64,000 nucleotides of DNA from Paramacrobiotus metropolitanus. Taxonomy: Eukaryota; Tardigrada; Eutardigrada; Parachela; Macrobiotidae. Of this stretch, positions 12,555-24,604 are shown piece after piece. The stretch covers positions 1 through 64,000 of the forward strand of contig NW_026570471.1 in NCBI RefSeq assembly GCF_019649055.1. The letters run 5' to 3'. Numbering within the stretch: the stretch's first letter is position 1; each line of letters begins with the position of its first letter. Made by a program: the position numbers and the translations under genes. A model generated the notes under the pieces. That model ran no database searches and was not told where the DNA came from. It saw only the letters and a list, made by a program, of their open reading frames with translations.

Positions 12555-13111
12555 ATGGCCGAGGAGGAGGCGAAGAAAAACGGTTGTGTAAAGCTCGATG
12601 AAGCCGGCGACATCTTTATCAGTGTGGACAAGCTGAACGACCTGAAACTGGATCCCAAGATTACGCGCGCTTCCAAATATGCCAAATCTTTAATGAAGGT
12701 CATTATGGACCATGAGAACCTTGCCATTGCGTACAATCACAAGCAGAAGGGTGTCGGTTTGGCTAAGGTGCTGGGAAAAAACAACTGGCTCGCTTTCTGG
12801 AGTAAGTACAAAGCCTACACAAATATACATGAAGCATAATAAAAAAAACTTGTCATTGTACAGCACTGCATATTGTAACGAGTGACAAAATTTCGCTGGT
12901 TTTGCATTTATCAAACTAGATATTCTGTTTATTTAAACGTGTACCGCTTTTTATAGATCACGTGAAATTGCATCAGCGACGAATGATCAAAAGGGACCCG
13001 GCATCCCGATGGACTGAGACCTTGGACGTGGAAAAGATCCAGGGAAAGCTGCGGAAAAGCTATAGCGACCGCATTCGCACTTTTGCGGAAATGGAGAAGC
13101 TGTTTTCTTAA
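12555..13111 (+). CDS. Small BEN-domain-like protein
   Basis: Proposed join: 12555-12801, 12957-13111 (133 aa), phase-1 GT-AG intron. An AG at 12526-12527 preceded by a T-rich run suggests there may also be an upstream non-coding or coding exon. The protein (MAEEEAKKNGCVKLDEAG..., then ITRASKYAKSLMKVIMDHEN, ending SYSDRIRTFAEMEKLFS) resembles the BEN fold: a short strand, a helix with an 'A..Lm..i' pattern and a C-terminal helix after LDVEKIQGKL. BEN domains bind DNA or chromatin proteins. The assignment rests on pattern recall and should be tested by profile search; it is otherwise an unknown small charged protein. Confidence 0.5.
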
Positions 13112-13643
13112 GGTTTTAGACTTTCGGGTTTTGGACGCGTGTTTTTTACAATATACAGCCCACTGCGACATTTATTTTATTTTATCTTGATGTATCGTAA
13201 TGTGCTGCGTGGTTTTATTTTGGCATTGCAGTGGAGCGGTGTGTTCTTGTTTTAGAATGGTGAATTAGTTTTCTTCTAAGTGTACTTGTGTTCAGTATGC
13301 AGCGTTAATTTTGTTTCTGTTAAGGTTATTATTTATCAGTTGTTTCATTAGTGCTCTTGATTATCAAAATTCGAGCCAATTAAATTTGCGCTGATAACTT
13401 TGCAACGTCCAAAATTGTGTATAATAACATGATTCGCTACAGCAAACGATTAATATAAATATATTGCAACAGCAGCCGGTTAAACTGCTGTTCTAGTGGG
13501 ATGGTTAATCCACCGTACCACGATGTAGCGGCTGTTAAGGCTAACGGACAAGCAAAAGGCTGGCACGGTCAGCAGCGATGCTGACCGGAAGTAAGGTGGC
13601 ATTACACAACTACACTGTGTGAGATGAGACGATTCATCTCGAT
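13112..13643. other. Intergenic after BEN-like gene
   Basis: AT-rich, no gene seen. It ends at the 4-bp flank 'cgat' of the next transposon. Confidence 0.5.
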
Positions 13644-16269
13644 CCCCCATCAATAATAAACATATGAGTCATAGTAATATCGGTACATTCATTTAGACGT
13701 TTACTTAGACGGGAAACGTATGGATCACAATCACCCTTAAATCAGTGTTTTTTGTCTTGAAAAGACAAAATTTGTCCTGGAAGTATTTTGTCGCAAGCCG
13801 ACATAACAGAACAATTTTGTCGGTACAAATTGTGCCCTCCCGCCCCCATCGTTGCGGCTGTTTTCTAAATATTTTATTATGCGTACTATTGATTGTATTC
13901 TGTAGTACGATACTATTACAGTAACTTTAATGAGCTTGTGCGGATTCTTTTGTATGGGCGCTTTTCTTTATTAATCAGCAGGGCGATTTAGATTTAGTAG
14001 TTGTACATGTGGTGTATGTATAAATGTTGGAAGAACAGTTTTGACTGATACAGAAATGGCACCGCAACGACCATTTAATTATTCCCGGCAACGAACATTT
14101 AGTTAATTTTGGGTAAAATTATATTCATCCTTTCCTGGAAACAAAATTTTGCTGACTGCGTTCTCCGGACAGTTACAGGTTTCTGTGTGGATGATTTGTA
14201 CAAACCATCCACTCCAGTTACCCTTGATTAGAATAAAACTCGTGGTTCGATTGGGAAGCAGTTAGAGATTCATAACGGTGCAATTCGCACAATAACTGTG
14301 CAACAATTCGCTGCTTTCCAAAGCAAAGAAATAAGCATCAATTCGTAAAATGCGGCTGCACTGTTCAAACGATTTCAAAACCTTTGCCTAAAAGACGCAG
14401 TGACACAGCCTGATGCTCCCGGTTGTTATCCCAATAAATTAAATAGATCCATATGAGCTGCGGCTGATAATTATTTATTCGGAAATGTAAGACCAGTGAA
14501 ATCAAAGATTCAGTGGTGCAGTGCGGTATGAAGCTTGCGATCGACTGAAATATCAAGTTTTGAGTTTGCAACTTTGCATCGCGCTGACAACTTTTGCCGC
14601 GCGCAATGGAACTTTACATATGGCGCATTGAGCCGTTGCGACGCGACTCCGTGTGAAATCCTGATAACTTGTGATAAGAGACTTTTTTGATACCAGTAAT
14701 ATTATCACGGACGCGTCCGTGCGCGTCTGCTATGGGAGTTAAGCTATTAACTGTTTAATGTCTTCTGTTAATTAATCATATGGTTAATGAACGGAAACAG
14801 GAAAAATGAAATGAAAAACGTTTTACAGTACTTTCGTGGTGTTCGTTATATACCGTAAGCACGGTACAAAATAATCTGGGTACAAAATAATCTGTGTATT
14901 AATACAGTATCTGTATGCACGGTACACAGATTATATTGTACCGTGCCGTAAGTATACATATACAGTAATATAAGTAAGCATATAGCGATAACATGGGTAC
15001 ATATGTTGTGTAAGTATGTGTATCGAGCTAAATTTAGCTAGATTAGTTTAACTTTACCGCCGGTATACCAGGTATTTTGGCTTTTGACGTAATTTATTGC
15101 TACATATATCACAAGATCATAAGAGCCGTTATTTTAAAATTTAGCAGTAAGTGCTATGGAAAAAAGCGGACCGTTTCGGTTTTGTGCTTACCGTGATTAG
15201 GAATCGGTTTAATTTACAGTCACAAGGCGATTATGTTTTTAATGTATTTAAGTAATCACCGTTATCGGTTAGTATTTCATGGCGCATGTGAAAATTACAT
15301 ATGCGGATATGCCGACTTTCATTCACAGTGTCTAATTATTTTTTAGCTGCTCCCAAAATTCAGAAGTCCATAGGTCATACTATCTCTGTTATTGTGCGTA
15401 CTCTCTGTAGTCTGCGTAGATCTCTCCAGATTTGTGAAGTGAAGTATTTATAAAGTGATATTATATGAAGTATTTTAGATGTTTATACGAAGTGCGGAAG
15501 TGGTACCTATATATACATATAATTATATAAGTACGTATATGCAGATGCATAATGATGCATACTGCGCCTTATACATAATTACTGATCAGAGGCAGATTTT
15601 ATAACCAACTATCAAGAACAAAATATGAAGAAAAACCTAATATTTTAAGGTACTTGTACACCAAGATTCATAGAGGTTTTTCCGTGTATACTACTCGTAT
15701 TTTATGGAGGTTTATCAATATTATAATAGCGTTTTTTAATAATGCGGTCGAAAGTCCCGTTACGCATTATAATTATTATACCGTACGTAGGTGCGCAAGC
15801 AAAAAACGCGCAAAATGGGTGACTGGAAAGTGCAGCGGCTGATCACCCTATTTTCCCAGTTTTTCACAATGACGATGCATGAGAGCGTATCCCTTTTTAA
15901 AAATTAAAAAAAGGAAAAAATTTTAATGTAAAACATAACAAAAAATCAAGTATATAAAAATACACAAAGTGTATGCAACTGAGCTTTTGTCGATAAAATA
16001 CAGGATTACTAGTAGGTATGTGTATAAGATAGCTGCCGATAGGTGCTTGGCATCTGAAGTCAGTCTTTGTATTTTCGTACAAAATCTGCTGGCCACGACA
16101 ATACTCGTGCGAAACGAGATAAAATTATAACTGCTAAGGCGTTATCAGTCAGCGCTGAAAGCGATTTGCATGAACCGACATGCAGACCTGTGTACCATAT
16201 GCGTTTTTTTGTGAATCACTCATCCGAAACATATAAAACTGTCTTTCCATATAGATGTTATTAATAGGG
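13644..16269 (-). mobile_element. Non-autonomous TIR transposon, copy 2 (inverted)
   Basis: Left end CCCCCATCAATAATAA and right end TTATTAATAGGG, flanked on both sides by CGAT (13640-13643 and 16270-16273), a likely 4-bp target duplication. It is homologous along its length to 3062-5233 in the opposite direction, for example the 'ctgatgctcccggttgttat' block. It is about 450 bp longer, mostly from AT-rich sequence around 15420-15900. It has no transposase frame. A nested hairpin lies at about 14850-14950 ('gcacggtac' arms). Confidence 0.8.
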
Positions 16270-17460
16270 CGATGTGATTACAAACAACAACGCAAGACAT
16301 GGCAGTTATGGCAAGATTCTTATCAGCAAGTAAACTGGGCAAGAAGGCAAAAAGCAAGGTTAGCTAGCTAGCAAGATGCAAATCCAAGAATGAATCTAGT
16401 GCGCAAAAGTAAAAGTCAAGAGCATCGAGATTGTAGCGGTAAAGCGTTAACGTTAAGACAATGAGATGCTGATTCACATGATCTTAATGAGGAAGACAAG
16501 GAACGAATGAACCAATAACTGATGTAGAAAAGCAATTAACAATCCCAACTGGCAGTACTACAATTTTCTATCGTTACAATATATTCTACTGAATTCGCAG
16601 TAATTATTGGCAGTGACCTGATATACGAAACACACATTTTACCGTCAAAAAGTGCATTTTTGCACTAGTACAAAAAAGTCGGAAAAAACTAAAAATTGTC
16701 GTTGAGCGGACAAATTTGTGTCTCACAGGATAAAAACGTAACGATTTAAGGAGTATTGTGAATCACATGTATCACGTGTCACCAAACGTACGAAAAAAAG
16801 TGCTGAAAAAACTATCATTGACACAAAAACTTTTAATAGGGTAATGTACTAACTAAGATAAAATAATCATGTACCACGACACTGTGACGACAGCATAGTC
16901 AATAATGTATTTAGAAATTTACACAAATTTTAAAATTTGAGAGAATATATCAGTCCACCCTTTAATAGCGGGCTTTAACCGATTCGACGAACAAAGTGTT
17001 CCGCGTCATCACAAAAGCCGCTGTGCTCACATTAAAATATTCTATTTTTTTGTGAATACAGTAGGACCCTTGTAACCACCACACCCCCTCTTGGTGTTAC
17101 AACCATTGTTAAGAAGCGCAGTCATCCATGACTGTGTGCTAGCTTCTCTGTCGAAACTTTGGTATTTGTATTTTGTGATTTGGCTGCCGTTTGTAACTTC
17201 GTGTACGAATACAACAGGACATGTCACATTTGTTACCCACGCTTTTCACTCCTCTGTATGTACAGAGTACTACCATTGTGAAGGTGCGCCATCATTCGTG
17301 ACCGGTGTGATCGCTGTTCTGTGAACAAACCTGGTAGTGTATTTTGAGATTTGGGTACCGTGGGTATGCATTTCCTATGCTGTCGTAGTTATTAAATAAA
17401 ATATCGGCTGCCAATTCTTCGTTGATAACTTTCTAACTGCTTTCCACTGAAGCGACTATA
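16270..17460. other. Intergenic, upstream of gene B
   Basis: No gene seen. Positions about 17090-17300 contain phrases shared with the upstream regions of gene A and the 27.3 kb block (for example 'taccattgtgaaggtgcgcc', 'aaactttggta'), so part of it may be a duplicated 5' flank. Confidence 0.4.
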
Positions 17461-20400
17461 ATGGCCCATCAAGACAAGAAACGATTCCGCCAAGGTTATG
17501 TGTGGGGATACCATCGGTTCGGGAGGCCTCGGACTGCATTATTGGCAACATCTTCAGCAAACAACAGTGCCCGGCGGCGTGGCGCGCTATCCGGTGTCCC
17601 TGAACGGTTGGAGCGGATGTTAGAAAGCGGAGATTTGGCGGATGTGCAGTTCTCTGTCGGACGGTATTTCGGGCCAGCGAAGCTCTTCCGCGCTCATAAG
17701 TTAGTGGATGCCCTACATAATCAGAAATGAATTTTACTGAGATTCCCTGCTGGATTTTAACAGGTTCATGCTAAGCAGCGTGAGCGATACACCATGTTTA
17801 ACGGTAGTATCCCGGAGAAATGCGATGGCCCTATCGACCTTCCCGATATCCATCCCGGCGCTTTCGAAAATATGTTAAGGTAAATATAGCAACTTCTGCA
17901 CCTATAAGATTTCCTGTAGTCTGGCCGTTGTTCACTACAGTGCAGACCGTGGTTCACTTCGATATTAATTTTCTCAACCTTAATTAGGTCACTTTAATTT
18001 GCGATTTACTCGTACTTCAAACAAGGTATCACCCACAAAAGTATATAGCATACAGATACGTATATTATTAGGTACATGGCATTTTTATCGAAAACTGAAG
18101 AAACCAGGTTACTGTGAGCGTTTAACGGAAACAGATTAAATCTCCTAAGTCGTAGATTATTATAACCGATTCATTGGTACTTCTATAGGTATATTTATAT
18201 GGATGCGCGGAATGAAACAGCAAGGAACGCTTTCCCCACGATGGTGTGCGCCGATAAATACGACTTGTCTATACTGGTCGACCGCTGCTTTAACTGCATC
18301 TTCACTCACCTCACTGTGAAGATTGGCGATGCCAACCGTTACATAATGCTTCTGGAAGACGTATGTGCAGCCATTTCTATAATAATTACGGATCGCTGCT
18401 GATTTTCCTTTAATTTTTGTAGAGGCGATAACGTGGGGTGCTACTATCGAAAGTGTGATGGAAAACTGTTTGCACTTCGTGGACGTACACTGTGAGGAAG
18501 TCTTCCAGGCGGAGCGGTTCACCCAACTGCAGCCCAAAACGCTGCAGATGATTCTGGAGCGTGACACGCTCTTTGCGGAGGAGAGGATCATCTTCGCGGA
18601 CGTGGAAAGGTAATTATCAAATTCACACAGAAGTACAGATATAATCCGCATATCCGTAGTAAAGGCCAGCGATCCAGTACTCATAAAGAAAGCAGCGGCA
18701 TATCTTTACATATACCATCAATATTGTCTCTACGAAACCGATGTCCGGGATTTTTCATCCCCGTTGCATTTGTGCTGTGCCAGCTATGCTTGCTAATAGT
18801 GTGCGGCACTCGCATTGCAGTCAGGCAGTCTAGAATGAGCGGGACAATATTTTTTTCCATAATGTGCATTCACTTTGTATTGCTTGAGCGTGACCCGGTG
18901 GTACCAATGGTACGCCTCAAAGTCCATGTACTTCTATTTTTATTTATAAATTATCACCAAGACAAGCGTAACCGAAATAAAATTACTAAAAAAACACTCA
19001 TAACTAGAAAGATAGTGCATCTGTAGGTACGGTTGAATACTTCCACCTGCGCATTTAACAATCACATGGTATCGTCATCAAACAAAAATTTAAGGTGATT
19101 TCGAACAATAACAAGGAAACTGTGAAGCGTGAAGAGACGCATGAAGCATTATTCTCTGCATCAAAAATTGGCCTTTCTTTGTTTACAATGGTTTATGTAT
19201 GGCAATATATGTCAAAGCTTATCTAAAAGGTCACACGAAGTAAGAATCAACGAATCAGTTGATTACAGACAGTGAAGTCTAAGCAAGATTTCCGTAGTAC
19301 CCTAAATTATGGATGTCATAAGAGCCGGGAGTAGCCAGAAAGAATTGCCGTAAGAGGGTAGGTGTGAAAAATGTTTTAAAAAAGGTGGTGCGAGTGGCCA
19401 AAAAGTTTTGAAAGGTGGTGAGAAGAGTCAGAAGACTGACAGTAGCCAAACGTTAGCCAGTTAAAGGAGGTGTCAGGGTGGTGAGAATATCCATTTCCTA
19501 AATAATATTAATGTTTTGTTTGTGTGGCAATAAACTTGGCTGCATGCATTACGCAAAATATTACCGAGTATCTATTTGTTTATTATCTTACAGTACTGAA
19601 GTTTTAGTGTTGTGCATAGATGTTGTACATGTTGTACAGTACATGGTGGACATGTGAAGTTGTACATAGCAAATGTATGTTACTTACTACAGTACACTGT
19701 GCCTATAGATGGGCTTCGGCATTCTGTATTCGGAGCAATTTGGAACCTACACCACAGAACCGGCGACAGGCTCTAGGAGACATGTTCTTCCTAGTCAGAT
19801 TCCCACTTCCCGCCCAACTCGCTGATGGTCCCTTGAAGGTAACCCACGGCGTGCAGTTAGCTGCCTTTTTGACAATTCCACCGGCAAAAGGTTTGTTTTC
19901 TATGGTTCACACTGCTTTCGTTTGTGCAGGATTCGATGCTGCTGCCAGCAGACTTGCAGGATATTCACCTTTACAAGCACGCCATGGTGAAGCCCCCGCT
20001 ACGCTTCTCCACGCAGCCCCGACGATCCCCAGTCATCCGCGTTGGGCAGTGGGAGTGGAAGCATCAGGAGGAAGTTTTCGTGAAGGGACGACATATCTGG
20101 TATCCGGCGGTAGTGATCGGAATACGTGGATCGGAAGCCGTCTGCAGGATTCAATCACCTGACGACGAAGACCTGGTGAAGCGAGGCCCGGAGAATATCC
20201 TTCGGGCATCCGAAATCCTGACCGCTAACCGGGATATTTGTTATGGAAATGGTGGTTATCGGGGCGGGGATGCAGTGTATACCAAGTTAGAAGGAGGCTC
20301 CCATATTATCACTTTCGATGGCAGAGAACTTAAGGCTCGATTCAACGAAATTTTTCTCCACGTACGCACCACGAACAAGTGGATGCTTTGGCGAGAAGCT

Positions 20401-20478
20401 AATGATAAGAGCGAAAAGGAGAAGAGCATCAACGCCTCTACGAAGAAACGTCCACTGGATGCCGCTGACCTGGCTTAG
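17461..20478 (+). pseudogene. BTB-BACK gene B, one 7-nt deletion, otherwise complete
   Basis: Exons by homology: 17461-17699, 17764-17879, 18189-18360, 18425-18609, 19709-19838, 19930-20478. All splice sites are canonical and at the same places as in genes A and D. Exon 2 is 116 nt where the paralogs have 123; bases matching 'gttttct' are missing between 17788 and 17789, which shifts the BTB frame. The other exons read cleanly: DVQFSVGRYFGPAKLF, MVCADKYDLSILVDRCFN, CLHFVDVHCEEVFQ, NLEPTPQNRRQALGD, and a tail ending RPLDAADLA like gene D. Exon 5 lacks two codons present in A, in frame. It is either a young pseudogene or a sequence error at one site. Confidence 0.75.
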
Positions 20479-20880
20479 ATGCGCCATGTTATAGTGTAAT
20501 ACGCGTAATTCTGCCATATAATGTTTTTACACTAATAATGAATGCTTGAAAACATGGTTGTAGTGTTTACAGTTTTAAAAGCTTTATTATTAACCAATTT
20601 ACAAATATAAATCTTTTTGCAAAACGATACCGCATCACATGGTTATTTTAATTTTTACAAATTTGACCATTGGCAAAAGTTAATTGTTCGAAATCCATTT
20701 TTTGTTTCTTCTTTTAAGTTCTCTCTTGCTGATCATACTTTGAGCTTGTGTGCTTTGCCTCGACGCTCTGTCTGTTCATTGCATAAACTAAACCAACAGA
20801 AATTTTCGTAACGTCAGTTTTCATCTAGACCGTTTACCTTGTCTTCCGCTGAACAATTTTGCCAATTATTTTGTGAAAAG
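20479..20880. other. 3' flank of gene B
   Basis: AT-rich, no gene seen. Confidence 0.4.
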
Positions 20881-22173
20881 CAGTGGCCGCCTGCCACTTT
20901 TGAAAAGCAGTGGCCGCGATTGAAGACTCATTGCAAGCGAAATCAAGTGCAATAGGGAGAGCTTGTGAGCGCCTGCAACTTCTTCCTCGCCATCATGCAC
21001 TATATTTGCTCAGACACTGCTTGGGTGCCCTGAAAATAATATGTGCTTAGATGTTGCAATGCTTGGAAGCATCCACATCTGCTGTATCAAATTGATGAGT
21101 CACTGCGCCCTGTTTCCAAGAACTCAGTAACGTGCGGGTGAACCACGACGACTACCCATGTTGGAGGCAAGCGACTCTTCCAGTCAGTCGAGGAGGTATC
21201 GGCATACGACGAGCGGAGGAATTATCACTTCCAGCCTTTTTGGCTTCGATTCACCTGCATCCTGTTTGTTATCGTCGATGCTTCCTCACCTACCGGCTGT
21301 GGACGCTTCAAAGCAATTGAATTGTGGAAAGGTAAAGCCCGACAACCGGAAATGCCCGAAGTTGCCTTCCGAAAGCTTCAGAAAACATGGGACTTACCGC
21401 TGTGTAATGTGTCAGTTTCGGTTTTACTGGACTTGTTTCGCGGCGACAGCGTCAAAACAGCCCGTCTCCTTGCACAGTCCAGACCGGAAGCGGTATTTGG
21501 CTGAATGCGCTTCCTTCAGCCCACATCGGCAACCTGCTCGACGACGAAACGATGAAAATTTCGATTGGCCTGCGTTTGGGAGCGGATATCTGCGAGCCAC
21601 ATAACTGCACCAAATGTGATAAACATGTTGACAAGTTGGGCCACCACGGTTTATCATGCACCTACTCGGCCGGTAGGCATGCGCGCCATGGAGGGCTTAA
21701 CAGTATTGTGTGCCGCGCTTGTGTTTCAGCTGGTGTCCTGCTAAGCTCGAACCACGCGGACGTCCTCCACAACAGATCAACGCCCTGACGGCTGTACAGC
21801 TTTCGCCTGGAAAAGAGGAATGTGTCTGGCCTGGGATGTGACGTGCGTCGACACAATGGCCCTTTCCCATCTTCCGTCTACGTCGATTACGGCAGGTGCT
21901 GCTGCTGTACAAGCAGAAGAAAAGAAGTATGCCTATCTGCAAGGGCGCTACATTTTTTCTCCGATCGCCTTCGAGACGATGGGTCCCTGGGGCCCGTCGG
22001 CTATCGCCATTGTGAAGGAGTTGGGCAAAAGACTTCAGGAGCACACAGGAGAGCGTCGATCACATGAGTTTCTGCGTCAACGACTATCGTTGGAGGTTCA
22101 GCGCGGAAATGCAGCATCTATCCTTGGCACGATGGACGGAGTGGATAGTTTAAACGAAGTTTTGCTGTTGTGA
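20881..22173 (+). mobile_element. Decayed retroelement: 3' part of a reverse-transcriptase polyprotein
   Basis: Read piecewise, the region shows a reverse-transcriptase C-terminal motif (TLPVSRGGIGIRRAEELSLP near 21175), a Cys/His motif with HGLSC (near 21600-21660) and a stretch rich in Trp/Asp (WDVTCVDTMALSHLPST near 21835) that could be the core of a restriction-like endonuclease. It closes with FSPIAFETMGPWGPSA and SILGTM. This combination is known to me from retroelement polyproteins in many animals; I think it is of non-LTR type but cannot fix the family. It is broken in several places and the 5' part is absent. Confidence 0.6.
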
Positions 22174-22339
22174 TTAATATAGCGTGTTTCTTTCTTTATT
22201 ACCATAACTGCGCGATGACTTTTAGTTGAACGCCGACTTCATCGACACTCTAAATATTATGTGCTATAACTACAATTAATAATCACTTGTACTATGCTTA
22301 TGATATTATCGCTGTATCTGTGGAAGTGTGCCTGCTAAG

Positions 22340-22640
22340 TCATATCCGGTTCAAATATGGCCAGTCACGCTGTGAGTGTGTTCTTTGGACGATGACCGTC
22401 TTTTCCGCAACGAATTTGCTGTTGAACGGCACATCTGACAGTCACGTTCTCATTATTTCGGCAAGCACAAACCCTAGAGTACGTTTAAAGTTTAAACCAT
22501 ACGACTGCAGCCGTGGCAGAGACGTGGCGGAAGTTGTTACGCAAAATATGCTCCATACCAGACGGAAGGTTCAAAAACTATGCTTTAACCGGCACAGCTG
22601 TAGATGTCAAGCCATGAAAGAAAAGACTATCACTCTGCTA
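22340..22640 (-). pseudogene. Decayed relative of the 27730-28080 segment
   Basis: On the reverse strand this shares a short peptide track with unit 2 (here QIRCGKDGHRPKNTLTA, there HIRCGKDCHPQSTVRKA) and stretches such as 'gtcttttccgcaacgaat'. I do not recognise the ancestral gene. Neither copy keeps one clean reading frame from an ATG with splice sites, so both are probably remnants lying downstream of the thyroglobulin genes. Confidence 0.35.
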
Positions 22641-22743
22641 CATAAGGACTGAATCAGCACTAGCGACAGTGTTAATCCAAGCAAAATTAAAATGCACATT
22701 GCAGAGCCTACAGTATATCTGTACTCTGTAGCTTCGGTTTAGT

Positions 22744-23301
22744 TTAGTGGCAGATAACACTGTCAGCGGCACCACCATAGGCTTTCCAAGTGATCTGGTT
22801 TCCGTTGTGGTCCACACACCAGGCACTCTTGGAATCACGTTGTTTAGGTTCCCACTGGCCGTTTTCCTTACACAATGGCACCCATTGACCCGGTTCTACA
22901 AACACAACAGGCCGTTAACACTCCCCCTTACAAGGAAGTCGGGCTTCATATTACGGTACAGAAATAAGAATAATGCAAGGCAGTGTGCACGGTAGAAAAA
23001 CAAAAACAAAATCAAACGCTTCTAGTTGAGAGTGACAAGGAAATCAGACCTGTGGAACTAATTTTACTAAAGTCGCTATAACGAGTTACTGCACCGCCTT
23101 GCCTAGATTTGCTTCGGCTTGGCCATGGGCTTCTTCGCAGCTGCATTTTCCGAGGTTACGGTAACCCGATTTTAGGCGGCCATTCCTTTCAGACGTCACA
23201 TGCTTCATGCATACGTGTCGAGCGGTAAACGCACCGTCGTTATACACCACACATAAAGCTACCACAAAACCCACAACCACCATTTTCCCGAGTGCATCCA
23301 T
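22744..23301 (-). CDS. Small secreted thyroglobulin type-1 domain protein, copy 1
   Basis: Two exons on the minus strand, complement(22744-22895, 23103-23301), 116 aa. Residues 1 to about 24 form a signal peptide (hydrophobic VVVGFVVALCVVY). The mature part carries a thyroglobulin type-1 domain split by the intron: KCSCEEAHGQAEANL, then PGQWVPLCKENGQWEPKQ, SAWCVDHNGNQI and a final Cys. The Cys pair of the usual QC...CWCV motif is absent (KQ and AWCV), so one canonical disulfide is missing. The intron (22896-23102) appears to be GC-AG: exon 1 ends ...CTAG followed by GCAAGG, the only phase-compatible donor, and the paralog uses the same site. Thyropins often inhibit cysteine proteases; that function is inferred. 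Confidence 0.75.
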
Positions 23302-24604
23302 GTTTATTGCGTAGAGATGTTGTCGGCGGTTTATTGGGAAATACCAAACAGCAGTCGGAAATAAACCGTCCGGCGAGCGACGTGTGCTGTAAAACCGACA
23401 AACTGGATGTGTGATATGATAAACGCGCTTAAAGAAGCTGACTTTTGTAGGTTGTAGTACATATAGAAAAGCTTCATATCGCGCGAACACATCAGTAAAG
23501 AATCAAGATCAACATCTTCTGTTTATCGCGTTCTGACGTTGCAAAAAAACTTTTGATTATAAATACTGCCAGCCCGGTTTTACCATTCATTTACTGAACG
23601 ATGGGGTTTGTGATGAAAGATTTTTGAATGTTGCATTAGAGATAAATAAGAAAACTGTTGCCGATTACTTCCGTGCATGGCAATGCATTCTGTCCATAAA
23701 GACCATAACATACAGCTTACAGGCGTTATGGTTCCAGATAGATGGATGGTATAAAATCACCATTCACCAGCAATTCGGACGTTCCGTTACAACCGTTACA
23801 AGTGCTACTTACGAATTTCTGATTTGTTTAACGGTTGTAACGCCGATTATTGAAGGAACAGCCAAATGGGCTGGGCAAAATAATGCACCTTTCTGCAAAT
23901 TTTCGCCAAATATGAGAGTGAAATGTCGGAAGAACCGGCAAGCCGCTGAAGATATAGCGATAGTGTGATGTCACTGGCGTACAAATATCAATTATTTGAA
24001 GAGATTTTGGATAAATTTGGACATTGCTCTTAGCTGCAAATGTAAAGCTGTTTCCGGCCTTACGGTTTCAGCTGCATTTACACCGGCCGCGCAAATCTAA
24101 CGTGGACAATTTCTGGATGAGACGCGCCGCCAAGTACCACTTGCCTTGTGCTGAATGATGCCAGGAAGCAAAAATTTCCTGTGTGTGCACGGCCCTTTTG
24201 AAACCGGTAACCCCTACCTGTTGAATCTCAGTCCTTTCGAATAAAGCTGTCAACAAAATGTGCGCGCATTGCGTATTTGTTAGGCAACCGCACACGGTGA
24301 TGGTATTGACAGCAAACGCGATGATAGTTTCTCACCTCCTAATTCCTATAGGGGTCGATCTTGCTTTCTCCGTTTCCGCAACTGCGCAACAAGCATAGAC
24401 AAAGCTATACGTTTGTAAAACTCCATAAAATTCTTTGCCGTAAGAGAATTTATGATATTTTGAATTTCCCGTTTTAAGATCATCGCTAATTCTGCTTCTA
24501 GTAACTTCTGGAACCGAGTTTCTGCGGGTAATATCACAAACCTTCAAGCCAGCAGTGTCCTACTAGCTGTGACTATCAGCGTCGTACCGTGTGTCGAGCA
24601 CAAT

